Assembly: GCA_900548895.1 (NCBI GenBank)
Contig: URLZ01000003.1
Coordinates: forward strand, 44,886-108,885
From: an uncultured Akkermansia sp.
GTDB taxonomy: Bacteria > Verrucomicrobiota > Verrucomicrobiia > Verrucomicrobiales > Akkermansiaceae
Length of the DNA: 64,000 nt
Direction of reading: 5' to 3'
How positions within the stretch are numbered: position 1 is the stretch's first letter; every line of letters starts with the position of its first letter. The notes below the pieces were generated by a model. That model was not told the DNA's origin, did not search any database, and saw only the letters and a program-made list of their open reading frames with translations. This document shows, in pieces, positions 34,234 through 43,491 of this stretch. A program made the translations under genes and the position numbers.

Positions 34234-34878
34234 ATGTCTTTAGGACTTATCGGTAAGAAGGTTGGCATGACCCGCGTCTTCAACAAGGAGACCGGCGCCA
34301 TGATCCCCGTGACCGTCATCGACGTCACCGGCAACACCTACGGCCAGATCAAGACGGCTGAGAAGGACGGCTACACCGCCATTCAGGTCGCCTTCGACGC
34401 TCAGAAGGAGAGCCGCCTCTCCAAGCCGGTTGCCGGCCACTTCAAGAAGCTCGGCATCGCCCCGGCGAAGCTCCTGCGCGAGTTCCGCGTCGAGGCCTCC
34501 GAGCTGCCCGCCGAGGGTGCCGCTCACCCCGGCTGCGAGCTCTTCGCCGAAGGCGCCTGGGTGGACGTCATCGGCACCTCCAAGGGTAAGGGCTTCCAGG
34601 GTGTTATGCGCCGTCATAACTTCCACGGCTCCCCCGCCGCCCACGGCTCCATGATGCACCGCCGCACCGGCGGCATCGGCGCCTGCGCCACGCCCTCCCG
34701 CGTCTGGAAGGGCCAGAAGATGCCCGGTCACATGGGCAACGAGCGCAAGACCGTCCAGAACCTGAAAGTCGTTCAGGTGCGCAAGGACGACAACGTCATT
34801 CTCGTCTCCGGCCCCGTTCCCGGTGCCAAGGGCTCCTACGTTGTCATCCGCCCGGCCAAGAAGAAGAACGGTAAATAA
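34234..34878 (+). CDS. rplC: 50S ribosomal protein L3
   Basis: 214 residues. L3 starts 50S assembly and reaches the peptidyl-transferase centre. LIGKKVGMTRVF, GKGFQGVMRRHNFHG, GSMMHRRTGGIGAC and PGHMGNERKTVQNL are conserved. 56 nt after rpsJ, again without a Shine-Dalgarno. Confidence 0.98.
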   Translation: MSLGLIGKKVGMTRVFNKETGAMIPVTVIDVTGNTYGQIKTAEKDGYTAIQVAFDAQKESRLSKPVAGHFKKLGIAPAKLLREFRVEASELPAEGAAHPGCELFAEGAWVDVIGTSKGKGFQGVMRRHNFHGSPAAHGSMMHRRTGGIGACATPSRVWKGQKMPGHMGNERKTVQNLKVVQVRKDDNVILVSGPVPGAKGSYVVIRPAKKKNGK

Positions 34879-34905
34879 AGAAATACGAACTAGGAGAACC
34901 TATCT

Positions 34906-35514
34906 ATGTCCGCTACAGAATTTACAATTGAGGCAGCCAATGCCGCCAACATCGTGACGGTGGGCCCCGAGAAGGGCAGCCAGGCCGTGCACGATCTGGT
35001 GACTGCCTATCGCGCCAACCGTCGCACCGGCTCCGCCAACACGAAGACCCGCGGCGAAGTGGCCGGTAACAACCGCAAGATGTATCGCCAGAAGGGCACG
35101 GGTAACGCCCGTCACGGCGACCACCAGTCCCCGATCTTCGTCGGCGGTGGTGTCGTCTTCGGCCCCCGTCCCTGCGACTACAGCAAGAAGGTGAACAAGT
35201 CCACCCGCAAGCTGGCCCTGCGCCGCGTGCTCGGTGACATCATCTCCGGCGGCAAAGTCGTGACCGTTCCGGCCTTCACCATCGAAGACGGCAAGACCAA
35301 GAGCTTCGTCTCCTGCGTCGCCTCCATCGCCGAAGGCAGCAAGATCCTCATCATCGCCAAGTGCTTTGATGAAATGACGAAGCGCGCCGGCCGCAACGTC
35401 GCCGGCGTGACGCTCATGTCGGCCGACGAAGTGAACGTCGAGCAGCTGCTCGGCGCCCGCAAGGTCGTGCTCGTCGAATCCGCTCTCGAAACCCTCGCCA
35501 ACCGCACCAAGTAA
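34906..35514 (+). CDS. rplD: 50S ribosomal protein L4
   Basis: 202 residues, usual length. L4 lines the exit tunnel and can autoregulate the S10 operon in enterobacteria. The tunnel-loop signature [29 protein letters not shown] is split here over residues 44-72 with the usual basic glycine-rich pattern. AGGAG lies 10 nt upstream of the ATG. Confidence 0.97.
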   Translation: MSATEFTIEAANAANIVTVGPEKGSQAVHDLVTAYRANRRTGSANTKTRGEVAGNNRKMYRQKGTGNARHGDHQSPIFVGGGVVFGPRPCDYSKKVNKSTRKLALRRVLGDIISGGKVVTVPAFTIEDGKTKSFVSCVASIAEGSKILIIAKCFDEMTKRAGRNVAGVTLMSADEVNVEQLLGARKVVLVESALETLANRTK

Positions 35515-35515
35515 C

Positions 35516-35800
35516 ATGAACGACATCTACGACGTTATCAGGAAGCCCCGTGTCTCTGAGAAGGCAGCCGTGCTGCACGAAAGCACGGGTGAGCTTGTGC
35601 TGGAAGTGGCGGTCAAGGCCACGAAGATTGAGATCAAGCAGGCTGTGGAGAAGACCCTCGGCAAGAAAGTCGCCTCCGTTCGCACCGCGAACTACGACGG
35701 CAAGGAGCGCCGCAAGCGCACCAAGGACGCCGGCACCGCTCCTGCCTGGAAGAAGGCCTACGTGCGCCTCGCCGCAGGCGAAAGCCTCGACCTCGTCTGA
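35516..35800 (+). CDS. rplW: 50S ribosomal protein L23
   Basis: 94 residues. L23 sits at the tunnel exit and docks trigger factor and SRP. IRKPRVSEKAAVLHE at the N-terminus, EIKQAVEKTLGKKVASVRTANY in the middle. Only one base separates its ATG from the rplD stop, so translation is likely coupled. Confidence 0.97.
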   Translation: MNDIYDVIRKPRVSEKAAVLHESTGELVLEVAVKATKIEIKQAVEKTLGKKVASVRTANYDGKERRKRTKDAGTAPAWKKAYVRLAAGESLDLV

Positions 35801-35828
35801 TTATCGAACCCCTAACACGTAAGCTATC

Positions 35829-36662
35829 ATGTCCCTCAAGTCATTCAAGCCTACCACTCCGTCCAACCGCTACAAGGTTCTGCCCGGGTTCGACGAGATC
35901 ACCAAGAGCAAGCCTGAGAAGAGCCTGCTCGAGCCGCTCCGCAAGAGCGGTGGCCGCAACAACAACGGCCGCATCACCACCCGCCACATCGGCGGTGGCC
36001 ACAAGAAGCACTACCGCCTCGTCGACTTCCGCCGCACGAAGACGGAGCCCGCGACCGTGCTGGCCATCGAGTATGATCCGAACCGCACCTGCCGCATCGC
36101 GCTCGTGCAGTACACCGACGGCACGAAGAGCTACATCCTCGCCCCCGTGGGTCTCACCGTCGGCATGACGGTGCAGGCCGGTGAGAACGTGGCCCCCAAG
36201 GTCGGCAACGCCATGCCGCTCAAGAACGTCCCGCTCGGCACCGCCATCCACAACATCGAGGTGCGCCCCGGCACCGGCGGCAAGATTGCCCGCTCGGCCG
36301 GCCAGCAGGCCGTGCTCTCGAACCGCGACGGCGAGTACGCCCTCGTCAAGATGCCCTCCGGCGAGGTGCGCAAGTTCCGCGTTGACTGCTACTGCACCAT
36401 CGGTCAGGTCGGCAACACGCAGCACATGAACGAGTCCTCCGGCAAGGCGGGCCGCACGCGCTGGATGGGCATCCGCCCGACCGTGCGCGGTATGTGCATG
36501 AACCCCGTCGATCACCCCAACGGTGGTGGTGAGGGTAAGTCCAAGTCCGGTGGCGGTCGCCAGCACCTGAAGTCCCCGTGGGGTCACGTCAAGGGCCAGA
36601 AGACCCGCCGCATCCGCAAGCCCAGCGATGTCTTCATCGTGCAGCGCCGCAAGTCCAAGTAA
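35829..36662 (+). CDS. rplB: 50S ribosomal protein L2
   Basis: 277 residues, standard. L2 is needed for subunit association and peptidyl transfer. [28 protein letters not shown] near the N-terminus, and the C-terminal [20 protein letters not shown] with the catalytically relevant histidine, are intact. 28-nt spacer without a Shine-Dalgarno. Confidence 0.98.
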   Translation: MSLKSFKPTTPSNRYKVLPGFDEITKSKPEKSLLEPLRKSGGRNNNGRITTRHIGGGHKKHYRLVDFRRTKTEPATVLAIEYDPNRTCRIALVQYTDGTKSYILAPVGLTVGMTVQAGENVAPKVGNAMPLKNVPLGTAIHNIEVRPGTGGKIARSAGQQAVLSNRDGEYALVKMPSGEVRKFRVDCYCTIGQVGNTQHMNESSGKAGRTRWMGIRPTVRGMCMNPVDHPNGGGEGKSKSGGGRQHLKSPWGHVKGQKTRRIRKPSDVFIVQRRKSK

Positions 36663-36688
36663 CCTAACCCTCAACATCATTACATACA

Positions 36689-36958
36689 ATGGGACGTTCC
36701 CTCAAAAAAGGACCCTTCGTCAGTCAGTCTCTTCTCGACAAGGTTGACGCCCAGCTTCAGAGCGGCGACCGCAAGCCGATCAAGACCTGGAGCCGCGCCT
36801 CGATGATCATCCCTGACTTCGTGGGCATCACCTTCCTCGTGCACGCCGGCAAGAGCTTTGCCACGGTGTACGTGACGGAGAACATGGTCGGCCACAAGCT
36901 CGGCGAATTCGCTCCGACGCGCATCTTCAAGGCGCACGGCGGCATCGGTAAGAAGTAA
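36689..36958 (+). CDS. rpsS: 30S ribosomal protein S19
   Basis: 89 residues, standard. [11 protein letters not shown] and the C-terminal [16 protein letters not shown] are diagnostic for this 30S head protein. In most bacteria rplV follows directly; here an unrelated 711-bp gene intervenes. No Shine-Dalgarno before the ATG. Confidence 0.98.
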   Translation: MGRSLKKGPFVSQSLLDKVDAQLQSGDRKPIKTWSRASMIIPDFVGITFLVHAGKSFATVYVTENMVGHKLGEFAPTRIFKAHGGIGKK

Positions 36959-36981
36959 GACCAACATCTGATCCTCACATC

Positions 36982-37692
36982 ATGCTCGCGCCTCATCGCT
37001 GCACGGCTCTGCTCGCCCTGGCCCTTCTCGGGGCAGGCGTGCCGGCCGCGGCAGACGGTGAGGCCGAGGATGCCAGAGACGCCAAAATCACCTCGCTTGA
37101 GCGTCAGCTCACCACCCTGCGTGAGAGCTACGCGATGGCGCGATCCGATGCGGATGCGGCGCGCAGCCAGCTGCGGGAAATCCGGGCACGCCTGGAAGCC
37201 CTCGGCGGCTCCGCCCTCGGGGACAGCGAAGAGCGGCTCATCGAAACGGTGGCCCAACTTCGCAGCACCCAGGAGCAGCTTGAGCTCACCCGGCAAAGCC
37301 TGCTTCGCCTCACCGCAGCACTCAGCACCTACCTCCAGTCCGCCCTCGTGGAGGACGCCGAGGCAAGGGCCGGCCTCGAAGCCGCGATGCTCGATGCTGA
37401 CGTAGCCCTCGGGCTCCGCCAGCCGCAGCAGGACGAGAACACCGGGACGCTCGATGAAGCCACCGTGCTGAGCATCGACGCCGAATCCGGCCTCATCGTC
37501 ATCAACGCGGGCCGCGAGGCCGGGGTGAAGGTGGGCATGCCCATGCTCATCACCCGGGGGGCCGAGACGGTGGCCGAGGCCATCGTCACCGACGTTCGCA
37601 AGAAGGTGGCCGGCATGCTGGTGCGCAAGCACCTCAACCCCACGCTCAAGGTCAGCGTCGGCGATCAGGCTTCTCTGACATCCAATGACTAA
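36982..37692 (+). CDS. Exported coiled-coil protein inserted in the ribosomal operon
   Basis: 236 residues, family not recognised. A hydrophobic N-terminus ending PAAADG looks like a cleaved signal peptide (about 1-24). Residues about 30-115 are heptad-rich coiled coil (ITSLERQLTTLRESYAMARSDADAARSQLREIRARLEAL and a second segment). The C-terminal 90 residues form a small beta-rich domain (VLSIDAESGLIVINAGREAGVKVGMPMLI) similar in pattern to the beta domain of MreC/FlgT-type proteins. It lies 23 nt after rpsS and 22 nt before rplV on the same strand, so it must be cotranscribed with ribosomal genes. Composition resembles its neighbours. Function unknown; envelope-associated by inference. Confidence 0.75.
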   Translation: MLAPHRCTALLALALLGAGVPAAADGEAEDARDAKITSLERQLTTLRESYAMARSDADAARSQLREIRARLEALGGSALGDSEERLIETVAQLRSTQEQLELTRQSLLRLTAALSTYLQSALVEDAEARAGLEAAMLDADVALGLRQPQQDENTGTLDEATVLSIDAESGLIVINAGREAGVKVGMPMLITRGAETVAEAIVTDVRKKVAGMLVRKHLNPTLKVSVGDQASLTSND

Positions 37693-37714
37693 TTCTTCAA
37701 CAAATACCATAACC

Positions 37715-38053
37715 ATGGAAGTGAAAGCAGTATACAAGAATGCTCGCATCTCTGCGAAGAAGATGCGCGATGTAGCCGCCGCCGTTCAGGGTATGTCTGT
37801 CTCGCAGGCGACCGACGTGCTGAGCTACTCCCCGAAGAAGGGCGCTTATCTCCTCAATAAGACGCTCAAGGCCGCCGTGGCCAATGCTGAGAACAACAAT
37901 GGCCTTGCCGCCGATGAGCTCGTGCTCAAGAGCGTCATGGTTGACGAAGGTCCGACCTTCCGCCGCACGATGGCTCGTGCCCGCGGTTCTGCGAACATGA
38001 TTCGCAAGCGCACCTCGCACATCACCGTCATCCTCGCTGACTCCAAGGCATAA
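37715..38053 (+). CDS. rplV: 50S ribosomal protein L22
   Basis: 112 residues. L22 lines the exit tunnel. VYKNARISAKKMRDVAAAVQGMSV and the C-terminal RARGSANMIRKRTSHITVIL identify it. The ATG at 37715 gives the normal N-terminus; an in-frame ATG at 37685 would overlap the preceding gene by 8 nt and adds a non-conserved peptide. No Shine-Dalgarno. Confidence 0.96.
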   Translation: MEVKAVYKNARISAKKMRDVAAAVQGMSVSQATDVLSYSPKKGAYLLNKTLKAAVANAENNNGLAADELVLKSVMVDEGPTFRRTMARARGSANMIRKRTSHITVILADSKA

Positions 38054-38074
38054 CCTACACATCTACATAACACT

Positions 38075-38797
38075 ATGGGACAGAAAGTTAATCCGATCGG
38101 TTTCCGTCTTGCCGTTACCAAAGACTGGCGCTCCAAGTGGTATGCGACGGGCAAGGACTATGCCACGAAGCTCCACGAGGACCTCAAGATTCGCAAGTTC
38201 ATCAAGGACTTTACGACGAACCTCAACAGCGATCTCAAGGGCTCGACGCCCGCCATCTCGCGCATCACGATCGAGCGCGCTTGGAACAGCGTCCGCGTCA
38301 CGATCGCCACGGCTCGCCCCGGCCTCGTCATCGGCCCGAAGGGCAAGAACATCGAAGAGATGACCACCGCGCTCAGCAAGCTTTGCGGAGGCGCTCAGGT
38401 CAAGCTCGACATCATGGAGATCCGCCAGCCCGAGCTCGACGCTCAGCTCGTGGCCGAGAACATCGCCGCTCAGCTCGAGCGCCGCGTCTCCTTCCGCCGC
38501 GCCATGAAGCGTGCCGTGCAGGTCGCCATGGACTTCGGCGCCGAGGGTATCCGCGTGCGCTGCGCCGGCCGCCTCGGCGGTGCGGACATCGCCCGCGCCG
38601 AGCAGTACCGCGAAGGCAAGGTGCCGCTGCAGACGCTGCGCGCCCCCATCGACTACGGCTTCGCTGAGGCCCGCACGCTCTACGGCGTGATCGGCGTCAA
38701 GTGCTGGATCAACAAGCGCCCCGACCTCGCCGGCTCGGCTCCCTCCGGCCGCAGCGGTCGCCCGCAGCGCCGCCGCGACTCCCGTCGCGATGCCTGA
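38075..38797 (+). CDS. rpsC: 30S ribosomal protein S3
   Basis: 240 residues. S3 contributes to the mRNA entry site. [14 protein letters not shown] at the N-terminus, the KH domain motif [13 protein letters not shown], and the C-terminal [10 protein letters not shown] are conserved. The tail is Arg-rich. 21 nt after rplV, without a Shine-Dalgarno. Confidence 0.98.
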   Translation: MGQKVNPIGFRLAVTKDWRSKWYATGKDYATKLHEDLKIRKFIKDFTTNLNSDLKGSTPAISRITIERAWNSVRVTIATARPGLVIGPKGKNIEEMTTALSKLCGGAQVKLDIMEIRQPELDAQLVAENIAAQLERRVSFRRAMKRAVQVAMDFGAEGIRVRCAGRLGGADIARAEQYREGKVPLQTLRAPIDYGFAEARTLYGVIGVKCWINKRPDLAGSAPSGRSGRPQRRRDSRRDA

Positions 38798-38836
38798 ACC
38801 CCATGAACCTTTAACGAGTAACAGGAGAATAAGACT

Positions 38837-39271
38837 ATGCCTTTAATGCCTAAACGAGTCAAGGGCAACCTCCGCAAGATGCACCGCGGCAACCGCGGCG
38901 GCAACGCAACGAGCGGTGATTATGTTGCCTTCGGTGAATTCGGCCTGCAGGTTCTCACCCGCGGCTGGGTCACCAACAACCAGATCGAAGCCTGCCGTAT
39001 CGCCATCAACCGCTATCTGCGCCGCCGCGGCCGTGTCTTCATCCGCATCTTCCCGCAGAAGTCCTTCACCAAGCGTCCGCCGGACACCCGTATGGGTAAG
39101 GGTAAGGGTGCCGTTGAGGGTTGGGTGGCCGTCTGCCGCCCCGGCAACATCATGTTCGAGGTCGGTGGTGTGACCGAGTCCGCCGCCCGTGAGGCCCTTC
39201 GCCTTGCTTCGAACAAGCTGGGCATCCGCACGCGCTTCGTCTACCGCCAGGGCTTTGAGCCCCAGGGTTAA
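38837..39271 (+). CDS. rplP: 50S ribosomal protein L16
   Basis: 144 residues. L16 supports the A-site tRNA region. [51 protein letters not shown] and the [12 protein letters not shown] segment are typical. AGGAG precedes the ATG by 10 nt. Confidence 0.97.
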   Translation: MPLMPKRVKGNLRKMHRGNRGGNATSGDYVAFGEFGLQVLTRGWVTNNQIEACRIAINRYLRRRGRVFIRIFPQKSFTKRPPDTRMGKGKGAVEGWVAVCRPGNIMFEVGGVTESAAREALRLASNKLGIRTRFVYRQGFEPQG

Positions 39272-39300
39272 TCCTTAACACAACACCGAATTTTATCACT

Positions 39301-39510
39301 ATGCCTGTCAAGAAAGCCAAAGACTTCCGCGGCATGACCGCCAAGGAACTCGCCGCCCACATCCGCGGGCTGCGCGAGGAGTACTTCCAGCTTCGTCTTC
39401 AGCATGCCACCGGGCAGCTGGAGAACAACCAGCGTATCCGCATCGTCCGCAAGGAGCTCGCCTGCGCCCTGACTGTTCAGGGCGAGGGCTGCTGCGCTGA
39501 CGCCGAGTAA
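39301..39510 (+). CDS. rpmC: 50S ribosomal protein L29
   Basis: 69 residues, usual size. A helical hairpin at the tunnel exit. [31 protein letters not shown] and the second helix [13 protein letters not shown] match the family. The C-terminus is cysteine-containing (GEGCCADAE), which is unusual. No Shine-Dalgarno. Confidence 0.93.
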   Translation: MPVKKAKDFRGMTAKELAAHIRGLREEYFQLRLQHATGQLENNQRIRIVRKELACALTVQGEGCCADAE

Positions 39511-39533
39511 ACACGAACCCCCAGAGGACCAAT

Positions 39534-39806
39534 ATGAGCGAAGAAAATACTACGAGCAAGCCCCAGGGCCTTCGTAAGACCCGCGTCGGCGTTGTTGTCT
39601 CGACGAAGATGAGCAAGACCATCGTCGTTGAGTACGTGGCCCGCGTTCCGCACCCCGTCTTCAAGAAGATCGTCAAGAAGAGCAAGAAGTTCTATGCTCA
39701 CGACGAGAAGGAGCTGGCCAAGGTCGGCGACAAGGTGCGCATCCGCGAAACCCGCCCCCTCTCTGCGCTGAAGCGCTGGGAGCTGGTTGAAATCATCAAC
39801 AACTAA
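39534..39806 (+). CDS. rpsQ: 30S ribosomal protein S17
   Basis: 90 residues, standard. An OB-fold primary 16S rRNA binder. [58 protein letters not shown] are typical. A GAGGA motif lies 7 nt upstream of the ATG. Confidence 0.97.
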   Translation: MSEENTTSKPQGLRKTRVGVVVSTKMSKTIVVEYVARVPHPVFKKIVKKSKKFYAHDEKELAKVGDKVRIRETRPLSALKRWELVEIINN

Positions 39807-39826
39807 GCAGAAAGGACACAACTGAC

Positions 39827-40192
39827 ATGCTTCAGATGGAATCCCTCGTCCAGGTCGCCGATAACACCGGCGCCCGCACCGCCAAGATGATCGGCGTGAT
39901 CGGCAAGGCTACCGCCCACGCCCACATCGGCGACATCATCACCATCCACATCCGCGAGTCCATCCCCACGGCTTCCGTCAAGAAGGGCTCCGTGGTGAAG
40001 GCTGTCGTGGTGCGCACGGCCGCCCCCATCCGCCGCGAAGACGGCTCGGTGCTGCGCTTCGACTCGAACGCCGTCGTGGTGATCGACAAGGACAACAACC
40101 CCCGCGGCACCCGTATCTTCGGGCCGGTGGCTCGCGAGCTTCGTGAAAAAGGTTTCATGAAGATCGTCTCCCTCGCCCCCGAGGTGCTGTGA
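39827..40192 (+). CDS. rplN: 50S ribosomal protein L14
   Basis: 121 residues, standard. [26 protein letters not shown] and [33 protein letters not shown] are diagnostic. It is the last ribosomal gene here: rplX, rplE and the rest of the spc operon, which normally follow, are absent. AAAGGA lies 11 nt upstream of the ATG. Confidence 0.98.
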   Translation: MLQMESLVQVADNTGARTAKMIGVIGKATAHAHIGDIITIHIRESIPTASVKKGSVVKAVVVRTAAPIRREDGSVLRFDSNAVVVIDKDNNPRGTRIFGPVARELREKGFMKIVSLAPEVL

Positions 40193-40539
40193 CAGGGAAC
40201 GGTATTTGTTGAAGTTCTCACTTCCCTGACCAGTCGGGCCGCGAAAGCTGCCGGCCCTTCGCGTTGTCGTTTCTCGGAATGGTTGGTGTCGATATGCGTT
40301 CATTACCGTCGAACTCGGCGGGGAATGATCAATATTGGCCATTTGTGCGCGGAAGCTATGAGCCTTTCACCATCCGTCAAATAAGGCTTTTCTTTTTGCA
40401 AAGTGGTGTTAAAATCTCTCTGTGAACTTTGGGCTTATCGACGAGGAAAAGAGGGACGGATTAAACCTCCGGACAGGGAGGTGAAAGGGCGTCGCATTTC
40501 GGAGTCGAGAGTTTCCGATATCCATTTGCCTTTTGTGCG
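40193..40539. other. Junction between rplN and the FAD oxidoreductase gene
   Basis: 347 nt with lower GC than the operon. Contains a possible rplN terminator (gggccg/cggccc stem at 40236-40257, weak T run) and a small hairpin acctcc/ggaggt at 40466-40483. No rplX or other ribosomal gene is found in any frame. Confidence 0.5.
40236..40262 (+). terminator. Possible terminator after rplN
   Basis: 6-bp GC stem with an internal gc-gaaa-gc element, 44 nt after the rplN stop. The T tract is poor. Confidence 0.35.
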
Positions 40540-41790
40540 ATGAAAACCGCCGCTATCATTGGTGCAGGAGTTTCAGGTTTGGCTTCGGCGCATGTTCTTT
40601 CCGATCGCTTTGATGTAACCGTCTATGAGAAGGCAGAACGACCCGGTGGTCTCATTCGTTGCGAGTACGTTGGCGGCGTGCTTTATCATCTCGTTGGAGG
40701 ACATGTTTTTAATTCTCGTCGAAAAGACGTCCTAGAGTGGTTTTGGAGGAGGTTTGATCAGGCGGGGAATTTCACGAAGGCTGTTCGAAAGGCTGTCGTT
40801 GCTCTTGATCGTGGTGTTTTCGTGGATTATCCCATCGAGAATCATATCTATCAGATGCCGAATGAGATGGCGGATGCCGTCATTCGTGATTTGTTGCGGA
40901 TTGCGGCGGAGGGATATGGAGCCCCCGGCAATTTTGACGAGTTTTTACAGAATCGTTTTGGCACTACGCTCTATCGGGAGTACTTCAGACCGTACAATCA
41001 GAAGATATGGCAATGCTCTCTCAGCAGTATCCCCTTGGACTGGCTGGACGGCAAACTCCCCATGCCCACGGTCGAGGAGATCATGAGCGCGAATATTCTC
41101 CGTTCGCAGGAGATGAACATGGTGCACAGTACCTTCAATTATCCGCTCCGAGGAGGCTCTCAGTTTATTGCCGACACCTTGGCAAAGGGGCTCAAAATCG
41201 TTTACAACGCGCCGGTTCAACGTTTGGAGCGCCGTGAGGACGGCTCTTGGTTGGTGGACGGTACTCCGTACGACTTGGTCGTCTTTTGTGGCAACATCCG
41301 GCAGCTCCCGGATATGGTGAGAGGGAGCGTCTCTTGGGGAGGGGGGCTTGAACAAGACATTCTCTCTCTTCAAGCCCACGGGACGACCTCGGTGCTTTGC
41401 GAGGTGGACGCTAATCCGTACAGTTGGATCTATTTGCCGGGCGAGGGCTGCGCTTCGCACCGCATGATCTGCACGGGCAATTTTTCTCCCTACAACGCTC
41501 CGAGTGAAAAACATACGGCTACTGTTGAGTTTACGGGGCAGTTGGACAAGGAAACGATTCTGAAGCAGCTGGCTCGTATACCTTACGCTCCGCATTATAT
41601 GGCTCACCACTACGAGTCTTGCACCTATCCCATTCAAAACGGGAATACGAGGCAGTGCGTTCAGGCGGCCAAAAGGCTGCTTGCCCCGATGGGCCTTCAC
41701 CTGATCGGCCGTTTTGCCGAGTGGGAGTACTACAACATGGACGCTGCGATCGGGGCCGCCTTGGATCAACTGAGCTCGCTTCCTGATTGA
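40540..41790 (+). CDS. FAD-dependent oxidoreductase, UDP-galactopyranose mutase / protoporphyrinogen-oxidase-like
   Basis: 416 residues. The N-terminal Rossmann motif GAGVSGLASAHVL binds FAD, and ERPGGLIRCEYVGGVLYHLVGGHVF is the usual second glycine-rich segment. FRPYNQKIWQ recalls the YTxKxW region of UDP-galactopyranose mutases, and the C-terminal HLIGRFAEWEYYNMDAAIGAAL closes the FAD site. Related proteins act in surface sugar synthesis. Codon use and GC are visibly lower than in both flanks, suggesting recent acquisition between rplN and hemL. No sugar-nucleotide gene is adjacent, so the substrate is open. Confidence 0.8.
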   Translation: MKTAAIIGAGVSGLASAHVLSDRFDVTVYEKAERPGGLIRCEYVGGVLYHLVGGHVFNSRRKDVLEWFWRRFDQAGNFTKAVRKAVVALDRGVFVDYPIENHIYQMPNEMADAVIRDLLRIAAEGYGAPGNFDEFLQNRFGTTLYREYFRPYNQKIWQCSLSSIPLDWLDGKLPMPTVEEIMSANILRSQEMNMVHSTFNYPLRGGSQFIADTLAKGLKIVYNAPVQRLERREDGSWLVDGTPYDLVVFCGNIRQLPDMVRGSVSWGGGLEQDILSLQAHGTTSVLCEVDANPYSWIYLPGEGCASHRMICTGNFSPYNAPSEKHTATVEFTGQLDKETILKQLARIPYAPHYMAHHYESCTYPIQNGNTRQCVQAAKRLLAPMGLHLIGRFAEWEYYNMDAAIGAALDQLSSLPD

Positions 41791-41960
41791 TGCGGTCGCA
41801 AGATGTCGCCTCTCACTGCGGTCGCTCAGTGCAGGAGAGACGGGCTGCGGATAGGCTCGGTGTACCTCTTTCATCGTGCTCCAAAACGTACCTCGACGAT
41901 GGAGGGTGCAGGGGTGACGGGTTGTGTCAGATCCTGCTCGTCACAAGTCGGGCTCGGGGC

Positions 41961-41989
41961 TTGCCTGCGGGGCGACTTCGCTGTATAAT
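41961..41989 (+). promoter_or_regulatory. hemL promoter (leaderless)
   Basis: TTGCCT (41961-41966), 17-bp spacer, perfect TATAAT (41984-41989), 7 nt to the ATG at 41997. Confidence 0.82.
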
Positions 41990-41996
41990 GCGCGGT

Positions 41997-43283
41997 ATGT
42001 CGATTTCCGAGGAGCTTTTTGAGCGGGCCTGCCGGGTGATTCCCGGCGGGGTGAATTCTCCCGTGCGCGCATTTCGCCGTCTGGAGCGCGCGCCTTTTTT
42101 CGTGACGCGGGCGCAGGGCTGCCATCTGTGGGATGAGGACGGTCGTGAGTATATCGACTACGTGGGTACCTGGGGGCCGGCGATTCTCGGGCACGCGCCT
42201 GAGTGCGTTATCAGCGCGGTGCAGAAGGCGATACCGCAGGGGCTCGGCTACGGCATTCCGACGCGCGTGGAGGTTGAGATGGCCGAGACGGTTTGCCGCT
42301 GGGTGCCGTCCATTCAGAAGGTGCGCATGACCAACAGCGGGACGGAGGCTACGATGAGCGCGATTCGCCTCGCGCGCGGCTATACGTCTCGCCCCTACAT
42401 CATTAAGTTTGCCGGCTGTTACCACGGGCATGCGGACAGTCTCCTCGTGGCGGCCGGCAGTGGGGCGCTGACGCACGGTGAGCCGGACAGCGCGGGCGTG
42501 CCGCGCGCGTTTGCGGAGTTGACGCTGGTGCTGCCTTACAATGATCCCGAGGCGGTGAGCGCGGCTTTCGCCCGCTACCCCGGGCAGATTGCGGCGGTGA
42601 TTGTCGAGCCCTATCCGGGCAATGCGGGTTTTTATTTGCCGAAGCCGGGCTATCTGGAGTTTTTGCGCGAGGTGACGGAGCGCGAGGGGGCTTTGCTGAT
42701 TTTTGATGAGGTGATGACGGGATTCCGCATTTCTTCGGCGGGTGTGCAGGGCAAGATCGGGCTGACGCCGGATCTGACGACGCTGGGCAAGATTATCGGT
42801 GGCGGGCTTCCCGTGGGGGCTTTCGGTGGTCGGCGCGAGATTATGGATTGCGTTTCACCGCTGGGCGCGGTGTATCAGGCGGGCACGCTTAGCGGCAATC
42901 CGGTGGCGATGACGGCTGGCCTTGCGCAGCTGCGTGAGTTGGAGGCATGCGACGCCTACACGCGCCTCGAGATGCTGGGTGCGCGTCTGGAGGAGGGTGT
43001 GCGGCGCATTCTGCACGACTGCGGGCATCCGCTGACCTTCAAGCGCAGCGGCTCGATGTGGTGCCTCTTCTTTACGGAGCGCGATGTGACGGATCTTGAT
43101 TCGGCGATGAGCGGTGATTTTGATCTGTTCCGACGCTACTTCCTCTCGATGCTTGAGCAGGGGGTCTATGTGGCTCCGTCTCCCTATGAGACCGGGTTTA
43201 TTTCGACGGCGCATACGGAGGCGGATATCGATGCGACGCTCGCGGCGATGCGCGTGGCGATTCCGAAGGCGCTCGGGTGCTGA
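41997..43283 (+). CDS. hemL: Glutamate-1-semialdehyde 2,1-aminomutase
   Basis: 428 residues, normal length. A PLP enzyme converting glutamate-1-semialdehyde to 5-aminolevulinate in C5 tetrapyrrole synthesis. MTNSGTEATMSAIRLARGYTSR, the PLP aspartate in LLIFDEVMTGFR, and the Schiff-base Lys265 in LGKIIGGGLPVGAFGG are present. The start at 41997 is set by the promoter immediately upstream; the longer frame to 41787 runs through that promoter and the preceding intergenic DNA. Single-gene unit. Confidence 0.96.
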   Translation: MSISEELFERACRVIPGGVNSPVRAFRRLERAPFFVTRAQGCHLWDEDGREYIDYVGTWGPAILGHAPECVISAVQKAIPQGLGYGIPTRVEVEMAETVCRWVPSIQKVRMTNSGTEATMSAIRLARGYTSRPYIIKFAGCYHGHADSLLVAAGSGALTHGEPDSAGVPRAFAELTLVLPYNDPEAVSAAFARYPGQIAAVIVEPYPGNAGFYLPKPGYLEFLREVTEREGALLIFDEVMTGFRISSAGVQGKIGLTPDLTTLGKIIGGGLPVGAFGGRREIMDCVSPLGAVYQAGTLSGNPVAMTAGLAQLRELEACDAYTRLEMLGARLEEGVRRILHDCGHPLTFKRSGSMWCLFFTERDVTDLDSAMSGDFDLFRRYFLSMLEQGVYVAPSPYETGFISTAHTEADIDATLAAMRVAIPKALGC

Positions 43284-43456
43284 GGTTTGTGGCGGGCCGG
43301 GCTGCGCTGATGAGGCTTGAGGCAGCGAGCTTTGCCCGGTGTGCCGGCGGCCGGCCGGGGCTGCGCTTCTCTGCTCGGGGGCGGCCGGCTCTGCTTCTCT
43401 CGGCGGCAGGGCCGGGGGGCGCGGAGGTCCGGTGGCTCGCATGTCGTGCAAAAGTC

Positions 43457-43485
43457 TTGCCATGGTGTTGACAAGAGGTTATTAT
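43457..43485 (+). promoter_or_regulatory. Promoter of the exported protein gene (leaderless)
   Basis: TTGCCA (43457-43462), 17-bp spacer, TATTAT (43480-43485), 6 nt to the ATG at 43492. Confidence 0.72.
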
Positions 43486-43491
43486 ATCGTC

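Noticed and set aside
37685-37714. Longer L22 start at 37685
   Set aside because: Adds ten residues (MTNSSTNTIT) not typical of L22 and overlaps the preceding gene. The ATG at 37715 has the spacer style of the other genes in this operon.
40387-40415. Promoter before the FAD oxidoreductase (TTGCAA and TAAAAT)
   Set aside because: The two boxes are only 8 bp apart, too close for a sigma70 promoter. No alternative -35 was convincing.
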